From: an uncultured Eubacteriales bacterium
GTDB lineage: Bacteria; Bacillota; Clostridia; Oscillospirales; Acutalibacteraceae
Assembly: GCA_900540085.1 (NCBI GenBank)
Contig: UQEU01000018.1
Coordinates: 1-25,022 of the forward strand
Direction: 5' to 3'
Length of the DNA: 25,022 bases
Of this stretch, positions 1 through 7,419 are shown in pieces (positions within the stretch are counted from its first letter, which is position 1; the number at the start of each line of letters is the position of its first letter). Under the pieces are notes generated by a model. The model searched no databases. It worked only from the letters and a program-made list of their open reading frames with translations, and was not told the origin of the DNA. Position numbers and translations under genes: made by a program.

Positions 1-627
1 AAATCGGACAAGCAGGACAAAAAAATAAGAGCCTTGACTGTTGATGAACAACAAAAATTAGTTAAGGCTTTAAACGAAAACGATTTTAAGTTTAAAAATC
101 AAGTGCTTATCTCACTATATACAGGTGCAAGAATGGGCGAAGTTATCGCTTTAAAAAAGTCAGATATTAACTTTACCTTTAAAACGCTGCAAATTCAAAG
201 AACAGCGACACGAGACAAAGATTATAAAGTAGTTATTTCTGACAAAACAAAAACTTATGCAGGTCAAAGGCTGATACCGTTGAGTAATAACGCTTTGGAA
301 GTGCTTAAAATCGCTGTTAAAAGTTCTAAAGATGAACTGCTGTTCCCGACAATCGAAACTGTCAGAATTAACGACGCTTTTAAACGATTTTTGAAGCGAT
401 ATGACATAATCGACAAATCTATTTACGGAGATGTAACCTGCCACTCATTAAGGCACTCTTTTGCTACAAGGTGTATAGAAAGTGGCATACAGGCAAAAGT
501 GCTTCAGAAACTGTTAGGACACGCCGACATACAAACCACGCTCAACACTTATTGTGATGTATTTGAAAGTCTTGAAAGACAGAGCATTGAACAGATTAAC
601 GAATATTTTAAAATGGCACAAATATAA
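1..627 (+). CDS. Tyrosine recombinase/integrase, 5'-truncated by window edge
   Basis: This is the catalytic C-terminal part of a phage-type tyrosine integrase. The reading frame is open back to base 1, so the N-terminal arm-binding and core-binding domains lie outside the window; the TTG at 34 is not a real start. Catalytic residues visible in order are the Arg in GARMGE, a Lys in the beta-hairpin (DKTKTYAG), the HSLRH box (His and Arg), the LGH His, and the nucleophile Tyr in NTYCDVF. It ends about 260 bp from the 3' end of a tRNA-Leu gene, the usual arrangement for an element integrated at a tRNA 3' end, so the element body should lie to the left. Family assignment is secure; the identity and mobility of the element are inferred. 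Confidence 0.93.
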   Translation, partial: KSDKQDKKIRALTVDEQQKLVKALNENDFKFKNQVLISLYTGARMGEVIALKKSDINFTFKTLQIQRTATRDKDYKVVISDKTKTYAGQRLIPLSNNALEVLKIAVKSSKDELLFPTIETVRINDAFKRFLKRYDIIDKSIYGDVTCHSLRHSFATRCIESGIQAKVLQKLLGHADIQTTLNTYCDVFESLERQSIEQINEYFKMAQI

Positions 628-655
628 CCCACCTAAAAAGGTGGGTTTTCTTATT
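626..655 (+). terminator. Intrinsic terminator after the integrase
   Basis: A perfect 9-bp stem (AACCCACCT / AGGTGGGTT) with a short A-rich loop starts in the integrase stop codon and is followed by TTCTTATTTTT. This is a standard Rho-independent terminator. Confidence 0.88.
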
Positions 656-665
656 TTTATAAAAA

Positions 666-751
666 AGTACTGCAATAAAATTTTAAAAAGTCCCAAAATG
701 CAGTGTACAAGCCATTTTTCAGACTTTAAAAGTACTGCAATAGTACTGCAA
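666..751 (+). repeat. Three copies of AGTACTGCAA between integrase and tRNA
   Basis: The decamer AGTACTGCAA occurs at 666-675, 731-740 and 742-751. Short direct repeats beside an integrase and its attachment site are typical of integrase arm-type or excisionase binding sites. That role is inferred from position only. Confidence 0.5.
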
Positions 752-770
752 CGCCAAGCAGAATTGAAAA

Positions 771-852
771 AGTTTGAAAAAGTTTGAAAAGGGGTCAATC
801 TCTCAAATTTGGCTTAAATAAAGGAAAATAGCCGTTTCAACAAGTTTGAAAA
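771..852 (+). repeat. AGTTTGAAAA repeats near the presumed attachment site
   Basis: AGTTTGAAAA occurs in tandem at 771-780 and 781-790 and again at 843-852. The last copy lies in the loop of the hairpin next to the tRNA 3' end. The copies may be protein-binding repeats of the integrated element, or simple A/T-rich sequence. Confidence 0.4.
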
Positions 853-884
853 AGTTTCAAAAACCATTGAAAACGGCTATTTTT
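825..884 (-). terminator. Long hairpin directly after tRNA-Leu, probably bidirectional terminator
   Basis: Arms AAAATAGCCGTTTCAA (825-840) and its near-complement (867-884, one extra A) enclose a loop of about 26 nt. On the minus strand the hairpin immediately follows the tRNA CCA end and is followed by TTTTCCTTTATTT; on the plus strand it is followed by T6. It probably ends the tRNA transcript. Confidence 0.6.
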
Positions 885-968
885 TGGTGCGAGAGACGGG
901 ACTTGAACCCGTACGGGATTACCACACGCCCCTCAAACGTGCGCGTCTGCCGATTCCGCCACTCTCGC
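885..968 (-). tRNA. tRNA-Leu (anticodon GAG)
   Basis: The minus strand folds as an 84-nt class II tRNA. The acceptor arms are GCGAGAG (968-962) and CTCTCGC (895-889), followed by discriminator A and an encoded CCA (887-885). The anticodon stem CACGT/GCGTG holds the loop TTGAGGG, giving anticodon GAG (Leu, codons CUC/CUU). A long variable arm and a GGTTCAAGTCC T-arm are present. Its 3' end faces the integrase on the left, so it is probably the integration target of that element; the gene itself is intact. Confidence 0.95.
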
Positions 969-982
969 TTGGAACGATATGA

Positions 983-1011
983 ATTATAACAAACGATAAA
1001 GAAATTGTCAA
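983..1011 (-). promoter_or_regulatory. Consensus sigma-A promoter of tRNA-Leu
   Basis: On the minus strand, TTGACA (1011-1006), a 17-bp spacer and TATAAT (988-983) form a perfect consensus promoter about 14 bp upstream of the tRNA 5' end. Confidence 0.9.
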
Positions 1012-1116
1012 TACTTTTTTTGAAAAAATTTTAAAAAACACAAAAAAAGTCTAAAACCATTATTTAATTAAACAAAACAACTGAAAAGCACAGTAATTTT
1101 TATTAAACAACATTAC

Positions 1117-1156
1117 AAAAACTCCCCCGACATTTATATAAATCGGAGGAGTTTTT
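1117..1156 (-). terminator. Terminator of the P-type ATPase gene
   Basis: An inverted repeat (AAACTCCCCCGA / TCGGAGGAGTTT, one mismatch) is flanked by T-runs on both strands. On the minus strand it lies about 40 bp after the ATPase stop codon. The rest of 1012-1116 is A/T-rich with no gene seen. Confidence 0.85.
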
Positions 1157-1197
1157 CATTTAATAATTATCAAAACATTAAAATAAAAATTGACAAA

Positions 1198-3867
1198 TTA
1201 TTTATTCACTTTTTTCTTTTCAATAGCACGCTGAATAGCTTTTACAAGTTCTGTAATCGGAATTACACAAGCTGCCATCAACATTGCCACACCGTATTCT
1301 GCTGCGCTGATATGTTCAAAGCCAAAAGCTTCGCTGAGGAACGGAACATAGATAACTGCTGTTGAAAGAATAAGCGAGATTGCCATAGCGCCCAAAAGAT
1401 AGAAGTTTTGACCTTTAAGTGTAAACAAAGAGCCACGACGGGAACGCATATTAAACGAATGGAAAATTTCAGCCATTGAAAGTGTAAGGAATGCCATTGT
1501 CATACCGTCTGCACTGTTTACAAACTCCCATCTGCCCGATTCCATAAAATGACCTACAACATACGCTACCACAGTAACAACGGTAACCATAAAGCCCTGC
1601 CATGCAATATCGTAACCCATACCACCTGCAAATATACCGTCTTTACTGCTTCTCGGTGCACGCTTCATAAGGTCTTTTTCGCCTTTTTCCATACCGAGTG
1701 CAAGTGCAGGGAAACAGTCTGTAATAAGATTTATCCACAAAAGATGAACAGGTTCAAGAATTGTAAATCCTACAACTGTTGCAAAGAAAATCGAAAGAAC
1801 TTCTGAAAGGTTTGAAGCAAGAAGGAACTGAATAGATTTTCTGATATTATCATAGATTATTCTGCCCTGCTCAACTGCATTTACAATAGTTGCAAAGTTG
1901 TCGTCTGCAAGTACCATATCTGCAACATTTTTTGTAACATCTGTACCTGTAATACCCATACCGATACCGATATCAGCATTTTTAATTGACGGAGCATCAT
2001 TAACACCGTCGCCTGTCATAGCAGTTACATAGCCTTTTTTACGCCATGTGTTTACTATTCTTTGTTTATGTTCAGGCTGAACTCTTGCATACACGCTGAA
2101 GTTTTCGATTTTCTCATCAAATTCTTCATCTGAAAGTTCGTCAAGCATTGCACCTGTAATAGCCTGTGATTTATCTGTCAAAATACCGAGTTGCTTTGCT
2201 ATTGCAACAGCCGTATCAATATGGTCGCCTGTAATCATTACAGGTCTGATACCTGCTTCACGGCACTCTTTAATTGAGTCAACAACTTCAGGTCTTACAG
2301 GGTCAATCATACCTGTAAGTCCGATAAAGCAAAGTTCGTTTTCAACATCTGCCGGAGTATTGATAGTCGGAACACTGCTGTGAGTTTTCATAGCTGCGGC
2401 GAGAACACGAAGTGCGCTGTCAGCCATCTTCTTATTTGCTTCCAAGATAGAATTTTTAATCTCGTCAGTCATTGCAACTTTTTTACCGCCGATAAATGCG
2501 TGTGTACAACGATTGAGAACTACATCGGGAGCGCCTTTTGTAAACTGAACTATACCGTTGTCTGTCTGATGAATGGTTGTCATCATTTTTCTTTCTGAAT
2601 CAAACGGAGCCTCTGCAACTCTCGGCAAAGACACTTTGAGTTCAGATTTCGGGAAACCGAGTTTAGCACAATAGTTTACAAGAGCACACTCGGTAGGCTC
2701 GCCTATTGCGTCGCCTGCTTCCTCATCGTACTCTGCATCCGAACAAAGAGCCATAGCTCGCGCAAGCATCTCTTCATCATCGCCGAAATGTTCAACTACC
2801 GTCATTTTATTTTGTGTAAGCGTTCCTGTTTTATCTGAACAAATAACCTGTGTACAACCAAGTGTTTCAACTGCCGTCAACTTTCTGATGACTGCATTTC
2901 TTTTACTCATCTTTGTAACACCGATTGAAAGAACAATAGTTACAACGGCCGCAAGACCTTCAGGAATAGCGGCAACGGCAAGTGAAACGGCTACCATAAA
3001 CATATTCAATACACCGTCAAATGTAACTGAACCGGTTGTTATAACGCTTCTGATAATGTCGAAACCGAAAATAAAAATACATATACCTATAATAAGATAA
3101 GACAATATCTTTGAAAGCTGATTGAGTTTTTTCTGAAGCGGTGTATCGCCGTCTTTTGCTGATGTAAGTGCAGTAGCGATTTTACCCATTTCAGTATCCA
3201 TACCGGTTGCAACAACAACTGCACGACCTCTTCCGTAAACGACATTTGAACCCATATAGACCATATTTTTTCTATCGCCGAGAGGAACATCGTTTTGATT
3301 GTCAGCAAGTGAAAGTGTATCTGACTTTTTGCCTGACGGAACACTCTCGCCTGTCAATGCTGCCTCTTCCACTTTCATAGATGCAGACTCAATTATACGA
3401 CAATCGGCAGGTACGCTGTCGCCTGCTTCAAGCACTACAATATCGCCTACAACGATTTCTTCGCTTTTAATCGTCATCTGTTTTCCGCCACGAATAACTT
3501 TTGAAGTTGCCGCCGCTATTTCCTGCAGCGCTTCAATAGCTTTTTCAGCTTTGCTTTCCTGGTAAACACCAAGTACGGCGTTAATTATAACAACAGTCAT
3601 AATGATGATTACATCTGCATAACCTTCGCCCGTACCTTCTACTGCGGCAGTTATTGCAGAAATTACTGCGGCTACAATCAAAATGATAATCATCGGGTCT
3701 TTAAGTTCCATAAAGAACTTATGAATAAGCGACTCTTTTTTGCCTTCGTCGAGCTTATTCTTTCCGTTTTTTTCAAGTCTTGTTGCAGCCTCTTCCTGAG
3801 AAAGACCGTTTTCGCTTGTTTTAACCTCGTCGATTATCTCTTGCGAAGACTTCAAATACTCTTTCAT
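1198..3867 (-). CDS. P2-type cation ATPase (Ca2+/Mn2+ exporter family)
   Basis: An 889-residue membrane ATPase, full length for P2A (SERCA/PMCA-like) bacterial pumps. Visible features are the actuator motif TGES (172-175), PEGL in M4 (302-305), the phosphorylated Asp345 in CSDKTGTLT, KGAPD in the nucleotide domain (444-448), TGDGVNDAP (618-626), and ion-site residues in M5 (Asn686, Glu689) and M6 (Asn713, Asp717). These match the carboxylate set of calcium pumps. The start ATG has a good GGAGGTG site. The gene is monocistronic, with its own terminator and a long structured leader resembling the Mn2+-sensing yybP-ykoY riboswitch. That leader favours Mn2+ export, alone or with Ca2+; the sequence does not settle the metal. 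Confidence 0.95.
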   Translation of the reverse strand: MKEYLKSSQEIIDEVKTSENGLSQEEAATRLEKNGKNKLDEGKKESLIHKFFMELKDPMIIILIVAAVISAITAAVEGTGEGYADVIIIMTVVIINAVLGVYQESKAEKAIEALQEIAAATSKVIRGGKQMTIKSEEIVVGDIVVLEAGDSVPADCRIIESASMKVEEAALTGESVPSGKKSDTLSLADNQNDVPLGDRKNMVYMGSNVVYGRGRAVVVATGMDTEMGKIATALTSAKDGDTPLQKKLNQLSKILSYLIIGICIFIFGFDIIRSVITTGSVTFDGVLNMFMVAVSLAVAAIPEGLAAVVTIVLSIGVTKMSKRNAVIRKLTAVETLGCTQVICSDKTGTLTQNKMTVVEHFGDDEEMLARAMALCSDAEYDEEAGDAIGEPTECALVNYCAKLGFPKSELKVSLPRVAEAPFDSERKMMTTIHQTDNGIVQFTKGAPDVVLNRCTHAFIGGKKVAMTDEIKNSILEANKKMADSALRVLAAAMKTHSSVPTINTPADVENELCFIGLTGMIDPVRPEVVDSIKECREAGIRPVMITGDHIDTAVAIAKQLGILTDKSQAITGAMLDELSDEEFDEKIENFSVYARVQPEHKQRIVNTWRKKGYVTAMTGDGVNDAPSIKNADIGIGMGITGTDVTKNVADMVLADDNFATIVNAVEQGRIIYDNIRKSIQFLLASNLSEVLSIFFATVVGFTILEPVHLLWINLITDCFPALALGMEKGEKDLMKRAPRSSKDGIFAGGMGYDIAWQGFMVTVVTVVAYVVGHFMESGRWEFVNSADGMTMAFLTLSMAEIFHSFNMRSRRGSLFTLKGQNFYLLGAMAISLILSTAVIYVPFLSEAFGFEHISAAEYGVAMLMAACVIPITELVKAIQRAIEKKKVNK

Positions 3868-3880
3868 CGGAACACCTCCA

Positions 3881-3931
3881 TAAAAAATTTAAAGACTCAT
3901 ACACAGTACAATATTATACTATGTATGAGTC
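3881..3931 (-). terminator. Riboswitch expression platform: leader terminator
   Basis: On the minus strand, GACTCATACATAGTA and TACTGTGTATGAGTC form a stem of about 15 bp (one wobble) around an A/T loop (3931-3894), followed by TTTAAATTTTTT. It lies inside the ATPase leader, 14 bp before the start codon. Its 5' arm contains CATACAT, which can instead pair with ATGTATG at the start of the transcript, so termination and aptamer P1 are mutually exclusive. Confidence 0.82.
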
Positions 3932-4020
3932 TCATTCTAAAAAATAATTAAGCCAGCCTAAAAGGCGGTTGTTGACTTAACTCATGCCTAACGGCACGGA
4001 ATTACTCCCTCAACATACAT
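3921..4020 (-). promoter_or_regulatory. yybP-ykoY-like (Mn2+) riboswitch aptamer
   Basis: The transcript begins at about 4017-4020. Read on the minus strand it has P1 5' strand ATGTATG (4020-4014), conserved-looking loop GAGGGAGTA (4011-4003), a P2 hairpin TGCC-GTTA-GGCA (3996-3985), P3 TTAAG/CTTAA (3980-3976 with 3952-3948) enclosing TCAAC (3975-3971) and a CCGCC/GGCTGG hairpin, then the P1 3' strand CATACAT (3927-3921). The GGGAGUA and GUCAAC loops and the overall order match what I know of yybP-ykoY RNAs, which sense Mn2+ and often precede P-type ATPases. I infer that ligand-stabilised P1 prevents the terminator and switches the exporter on. The class is assigned from memory of the consensus. 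Confidence 0.75.
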
Positions 4021-4022
4021 TT

Positions 4023-4051
4023 AATATAGCACAATTTAACAGTAAAGTCAA
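4023..4051 (-). promoter_or_regulatory. Promoter of the riboswitch-ATPase transcript
   Basis: On the minus strand, TTGACT (4051-4046), a 17-bp spacer and TATATT (4028-4023) are present. Transcription would start right at the aptamer P1 strand. Confidence 0.85.
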
Positions 4052-4153
4052 TGTATTTTCAAAACTAATTGTAAATTATATTTTAACAAATAGTATATAA
4101 TTTGTTTCTTTAATAAAATGTTGAGCCTGTTTTTTAAGTACCAATTAAACATA

Positions 4154-4480
4154 GCAAGTTGGCAATAAGCCGAGTTCTGTATTAAGCGATTATCTATCTC
4201 GACGCTTCGTTGCCGAAACGCTCCAGCCATCCGTAGAAGTTTTGTGTCGGGCAAACAACTCTTCGGTCGATGTTGCAGCGGATGGGGTTTACATGGCAAG
4301 AGATGTCTCCACCTCTTCGGTGAGCTCTTACCTCACCTTTTCAACCTTACCGTAAACGGCGGTATATTTCTGTTGCACTTTCCCTAAGGTCACCCTCGGC
4401 GGCCGTTAGCCGTCATCCTGCCCTGCGCTGCTCGGACTTTCCTCATAAACAAAGTTTACGCAATCGCCTCGCCAACTCGC
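4154..4480 (-). ncRNA. rnpB: RNase P RNA
   Basis: The catalytic RNA of RNase P, which matures tRNA 5' ends. On the minus strand the ends pair as a 10-bp P1 (GCGAGTTGGC / GCCAACTTGC, one wobble). The hallmark GAGGAAAGTCCGAGC lies near the 5' end, followed by CAGGGCAGGATGACGG, GAGGGTGACC, AGGGAAAGTGCAACAGAAA and, near the 3' end, the TACAGAACTCGGCTTA element. At 327 nt it fits the ancestral (type A-like) size better than the larger Bacillus type B form. Stability of the terminal helix supports the ends given to within a few bases. Confidence 0.95.
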
Positions 4481-4489
4481 CTATACAGT

Positions 4490-4518
4490 ATATTAGGATA
4501 ATTCTTCTTAACTGTCAA
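4490..4518 (-). promoter_or_regulatory. Promoter of rnpB
   Basis: On the minus strand, TTGACA (4518-4513), a 17-bp spacer and TAATAT (4495-4490) place the start about 10 bp before the RNase P P1 helix. Confidence 0.7.
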
Positions 4519-4587
4519 CAATTTATTTGTAAAAAATAATTGAAAAGATTAAGAATTTATAGTAATATTTTAAAAGAGGTGAAAAAA

Positions 4588-5805
4588 TTGAGAAATAATA
4601 ACGACAACGGTTTTAATCCTTGTGATTTTGATGAGGACGGATTTGACAGAAGAGTTCCCGAAAATGAAAACTATTATTCTCACAACTATCAAAATCAATA
4701 TTCAAACAATATAAATTATGACGATTTCGAGCCTTATCCACAAAGCGATACGGAAAACGAGTTTGAAAGAAATTACAATAGTTTTAATAACGCCGAAAAT
4801 AAAACCGCAAGAAACGATTTTAACAGAAATTTTAAAAATAAACCCACAAAAAAAGGTAAAAACAAAAGTTTAAAAATACTTATTTCAGTATTATCTGTTT
4901 TGCTTGTTTTTGCCATAGCAATAGGCTCTGTTGCAGGTTCTGTTTTAGGGAAAATCAACTATAAGGAAAAAGAAGAGAACAAGTATGTTGAAAACAATGC
5001 TTTGATGTCTTCTTCAAGTGTAAAAAACATTCTTCTGCTCGGAATAGACCGCCGTTCTGAAACCGAAAGCGTAAGCCGTGCCGATACAATGATGTTGATT
5101 TCTATTGACAAAAAACATAATACCGTTAAAATGACTTCATTTTTGCGTGACACTTGGTTGTATATTCCTTGTCACGACGGAAGCCAAAGATTGAACGCCG
5201 CTTGTTCGTATGGTGGTTACAACGGAGTAAAGGATACTATTGAGTATAATTTCGGTGTAAAAATCGACGGCTATGTACTTGCAGATTTCAATATGTTTGA
5301 AATAATAGTTGACGCACTCGGAGGCGTTGAAGTTGAAGTAACCGAAAAAGAAGCAAAAGAGGTTACAAGCCACAAAAAACGCTATGGTAATGTCACGCTG
5401 GAAGCAGGCAAACAAAACCTCACAGGCGAACAGGCACTTGCATATTGCAGAATACGAAAAATTGACACCGACTTTAAAAGAACCGAACGTCAAAGAACGG
5501 TAATGTCTTCAATCATTAATAAGGTAAAGAAAAATCCTTTAAAACTTTACAGTATTGCAAAACAAATTGCACCATATATTGAAACAAGTTTAAATAAAGG
5601 CGAAATAGTATCTTCGGCTTTTTCGGCACTTCCCTGTCTTTCAAATATAATGCAGCAGGAAATTCCGGCAAAAGATACTTGGAAATATGCAAAAATCAAG
5701 GGCAATTCCGTAATCAAAATTGATGAGAAAAAAAATAAAGAAATTTTAATTGACTTTATCTATAATAAAGATAAACAAGAAACTGAAAAAAACGATAAAC
5801 AATAA
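4588..5805 (+). CDS. LytR-CpsA-Psr (LCP) family cell-wall glycopolymer ligase
   Basis: LCP proteins attach teichoic acids or capsular polymers from lipid carriers to peptidoglycan on the outer face of the membrane. From the TTG at 4588 the protein has 405 residues: an Asn/Tyr/acidic low-complexity cytoplasmic tail of about 90 residues, a basic stretch, one membrane helix (about 95-122), then the LCP domain. Conserved charged residues are present in GIDRRSETE, SRADTMM, FLRDTW and AYCRIR..FKRTERQR. I chose TTG 4588 because AGAGGTG lies 6 bp upstream; an in-frame TTG at 4540 has no ribosome site and sits in a possible promoter (TTGAAA 4540-4545, 17 bp, TAATAT 4563-4568). The gene stands alone. 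The polymer attached is unknown. Confidence 0.92.
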   Translation: MRNNNDNGFNPCDFDEDGFDRRVPENENYYSHNYQNQYSNNINYDDFEPYPQSDTENEFERNYNSFNNAENKTARNDFNRNFKNKPTKKGKNKSLKILISVLSVLLVFAIAIGSVAGSVLGKINYKEKEENKYVENNALMSSSSVKNILLLGIDRRSETESVSRADTMMLISIDKKHNTVKMTSFLRDTWLYIPCHDGSQRLNAACSYGGYNGVKDTIEYNFGVKIDGYVLADFNMFEIIVDALGGVEVEVTEKEAKEVTSHKKRYGNVTLEAGKQNLTGEQALAYCRIRKIDTDFKRTERQRTVMSSIINKVKKNPLKLYSIAKQIAPYIETSLNKGEIVSSAFSALPCLSNIMQQEIPAKDTWKYAKIKGNSVIKIDEKKNKEILIDFIYNKDKQETEKNDKQ

Positions 5806-5840
5806 ATTAAAAAGCTACAAATTGTTTGTGTAAACAAATA

Positions 5841-5880
5841 AAAAATCGCTGAAGAATTGAACTTCAGCGATTTTTGTTTT
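5841..5880. terminator. Bidirectional terminator between LCP gene and hisF
   Basis: A 14-bp perfect stem (AAAAATCGCTGAAG / CTTCAGCGATTTTT) with a 7-nt loop has T-runs on both sides. It can serve the plus-strand LCP gene and the converging hisHF transcript. Nothing else was seen between 5881 and 5989. Confidence 0.9.
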
Positions 5881-5989
5881 TATTCTCAAATTAATTATTT
5901 ATTATATCTTTTAATTATTAAAACATATAAAACCAAATAGGATTTATAGTTTTAATGCAATATTTTTCATTATACATAAATATTTACTT

Positions 5990-6745
5990 TTAAAATCTGA
6001 CGCTTACGCTGTTTTGGCTTAGATATTTTTTCAATTCTGGTATAGACAACTCATTAAAATGGAAAAGGCTTGCAGCTAAAACTGCGTCCGCTTTTCCCTT
6101 TTTAAAAGCATCTAAAAAATGTTCTTTTTTACCTGCGCCTCCGGAAGCGATAACGGGAATTCCCACACTTTCACTGACTGCTCTTGTCAAATCGCAATCA
6201 TACCCGTTTTTTTGACCGTCGCAATCCATAGAAGTGAGCAATATTTCTCCCGCACCTCTTTTTTCTGCTTCGACAGCCCACTTTACAGCATCTATTCCTG
6301 TCGGAATTCTTCCTCCGTTCAAGTAAACTTCCCAACCGTTTTCATTTTTCTTTGCGTCTATTGCACAAACAACACACTGTGAACCAAACTTATACGATGC
6401 TTCATTTATCAAATTCGGATTTCTTACTGCCGCAGAATTTACCGAAACTTTATCTGCACCTGCACGCAAAATCTCTTTAAAATCATCAACCGTTCTTATA
6501 CCGCCACCGACAGTAAACGGAATGAAAACCGTATCTGCAACTTTTGAAACGATTTCAAGCATAGTATTTCTTCCCTCATGCGTAGCCGTAATATCGAGTA
6601 AAACAAGTTCGTCGGCACCCTGTTTGTCATACGCAGCCGCACACTCTACGGGGTTGCCTGCATCTCGAAGATTTACAAATGAAACACCTTTTACAACTCT
6701 GCCGTCTTTTACATCAAGACACGGAATAATTCTTTTAGCGTACAC
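5990..6745 (-). CDS. hisF: Imidazole glycerol phosphate synthase cyclase subunit
   Basis: HisF takes ammonia from HisH and converts PRFAR to imidazole glycerol phosphate and AICAR in histidine synthesis, linking to purine metabolism. The protein of 251 residues matches the usual length. It is a TIM barrel with the catalytic Asp11 (IIPCLDVKDG) and Asp130 (CAIDAKK) and phosphate-binding glycines (VGGGIR, ASGGAG). I place the start at GTG 6745, where the family's N-terminus begins and GAGGGGG lies 6 bp upstream; an upstream ATG at 6826 would add 27 unrelated residues. It overlaps hisH by 11 bp, so the two are translationally coupled. The sequence is canonical HisF, not the divergent type of surface-sugar loci. 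No other his gene is present here. Confidence 0.95.
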   Translation of the reverse strand: MYAKRIIPCLDVKDGRVVKGVSFVNLRDAGNPVECAAAYDKQGADELVLLDITATHEGRNTMLEIVSKVADTVFIPFTVGGGIRTVDDFKEILRAGADKVSVNSAAVRNPNLINEASYKFGSQCVVCAIDAKKNENGWEVYLNGGRIPTGIDAVKWAVEAEKRGAGEILLTSMDCDGQKNGYDCDLTRAVSESVGIPVIASGGAGKKEHFLDAFKKGKADAVLAASLFHFNELSIPELKKYLSQNSVSVRF

Positions 6746-7355
6746 AAATATCCCCCTCAAAAACAAAATTTTTAAGAAGTTGAAGTCCGACTTCACCGCT
6801 TTTTTCAGGATGAAACTGTACTGCACTCAAATTTCCTTTTTTTACAGCACACTCAATCGGTAATCCGTACCGAGTCATTGCCGAAACAACATCTTTATCA
6901 TCACATTTTATATAGTACGAATGAACAAAATAGAAATAACTGCTCTGTGGTATATCTTTAAAAATTCCCTCATCGTTTAAAACATCTATACTGTTCCAAC
7001 CGATATGCGGAACTTTCAATCCTTTGTCCGACGGTATTTTTACAACTTCGCCTTTCAAAATCCCGAGTCCTTCTGCATTCGGCGATTCCTCACTTCTCTC
7101 AAAGAGTAACTGAAGTCCGAGACATATACCCAAAAAATGCTTTTCCTTTGCCGACTTGATTATTACTTCTCTCAAACCGCTTGAATTTATTGAATTCACG
7201 GCGTCCTCAAACGAACCAACTCCGGGTAAAATGACATGAGAAGAACTTTCTATTATCTTTGCGTCAGATGTGATGATACTTTCTGCTCCTATATAGTCAA
7301 GTGCTTTTTTTACGCTTTGCAAATTTCCTGCACCGTAATCAATTATTGCTACCAT
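6735..7355 (-). CDS. hisH: Imidazole glycerol phosphate synthase glutaminase subunit
   Basis: HisH is a class I glutamine amidotransferase that supplies ammonia to HisF. At 206 residues it is full length. The triad is visible as Cys78 (GICLGLQ), His182 and Glu184 (QFHPEKSG), and the oxyanion region PGVGSF is present. The ATG has an AGAGGAA site 8 bp upstream. It is the first gene of a two-gene operon with hisF and has its own promoter. Confidence 0.95.
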   Translation of the reverse strand: MVAIIDYGAGNLQSVKKALDYIGAESIITSDAKIIESSSHVILPGVGSFEDAVNSINSSGLREVIIKSAKEKHFLGICLGLQLLFERSEESPNAEGLGILKGEVVKIPSDKGLKVPHIGWNSIDVLNDEGIFKDIPQSSYFYFVHSYYIKCDDKDVVSAMTRYGLPIECAVKKGNLSAVQFHPEKSGEVGLQLLKNFVFEGDICVR

Positions 7356-7390
7356 ATTATTTTCCTCTGCATTTGCATTTTTGTTTTATC

Positions 7391-7419
7391 ATATTAACAT
7401 ATTAAAGTGATAAAGTCAA
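7391..7419 (-). promoter_or_regulatory. Promoter of hisHF
   Basis: On the minus strand, TTGACT (7419-7414), a 17-bp spacer and TAATAT (7396-7391) are present. The -35 box overlaps the stop codon of the upstream membrane-protein gene, so hisHF can be transcribed independently. Confidence 0.7.

Noticed and set aside
554..787. 77-residue plus-strand frame after the integrase
   Set aside because: It overlaps the integrase end, the terminator and the repeat region, has no ribosome site and encodes a low-complexity product.
771..852. AGTTTGAAAA repeats as a CRISPR array
   Set aside because: There are no regular unique spacers, the repeats are only 10 bp, and no cas genes are nearby.
3299..3565. 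Frames on the plus strand opposite the ATPase gene
   Set aside because: They are antisense shadows of a strongly conserved gene, without ribosome sites or recognisable products.
1198..3867. Possible K+, Na+ or H+ ATPase rather than a Ca2+/Mn2+ pump
   Set aside because: The M4 PEGL, M5 Asn/Glu and M6 Asn/Asp ligands match the P2A calcium-pump group, and the leader resembles the Mn2+ riboswitch.
3913..3918. TATAAT on the minus strand just upstream of the ATPase gene, with TTTAGA 17 bp away, as its promoter
   Set aside because: It lies in the loop of the leader terminator, and a better promoter (TTGACT-17-TATATT) sits exactly before the aptamer.
4048..4299. 83-residue minus-strand frame
   Set aside because: It runs through RNase P RNA and the ATPase promoter; a chance frame in an RNA gene.
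4540..4587. Upstream TTG start for the LCP gene
   Set aside because: No ribosome site, whereas TTG 4588 has AGAGGTG at the right distance; the upstream part fits a promoter.
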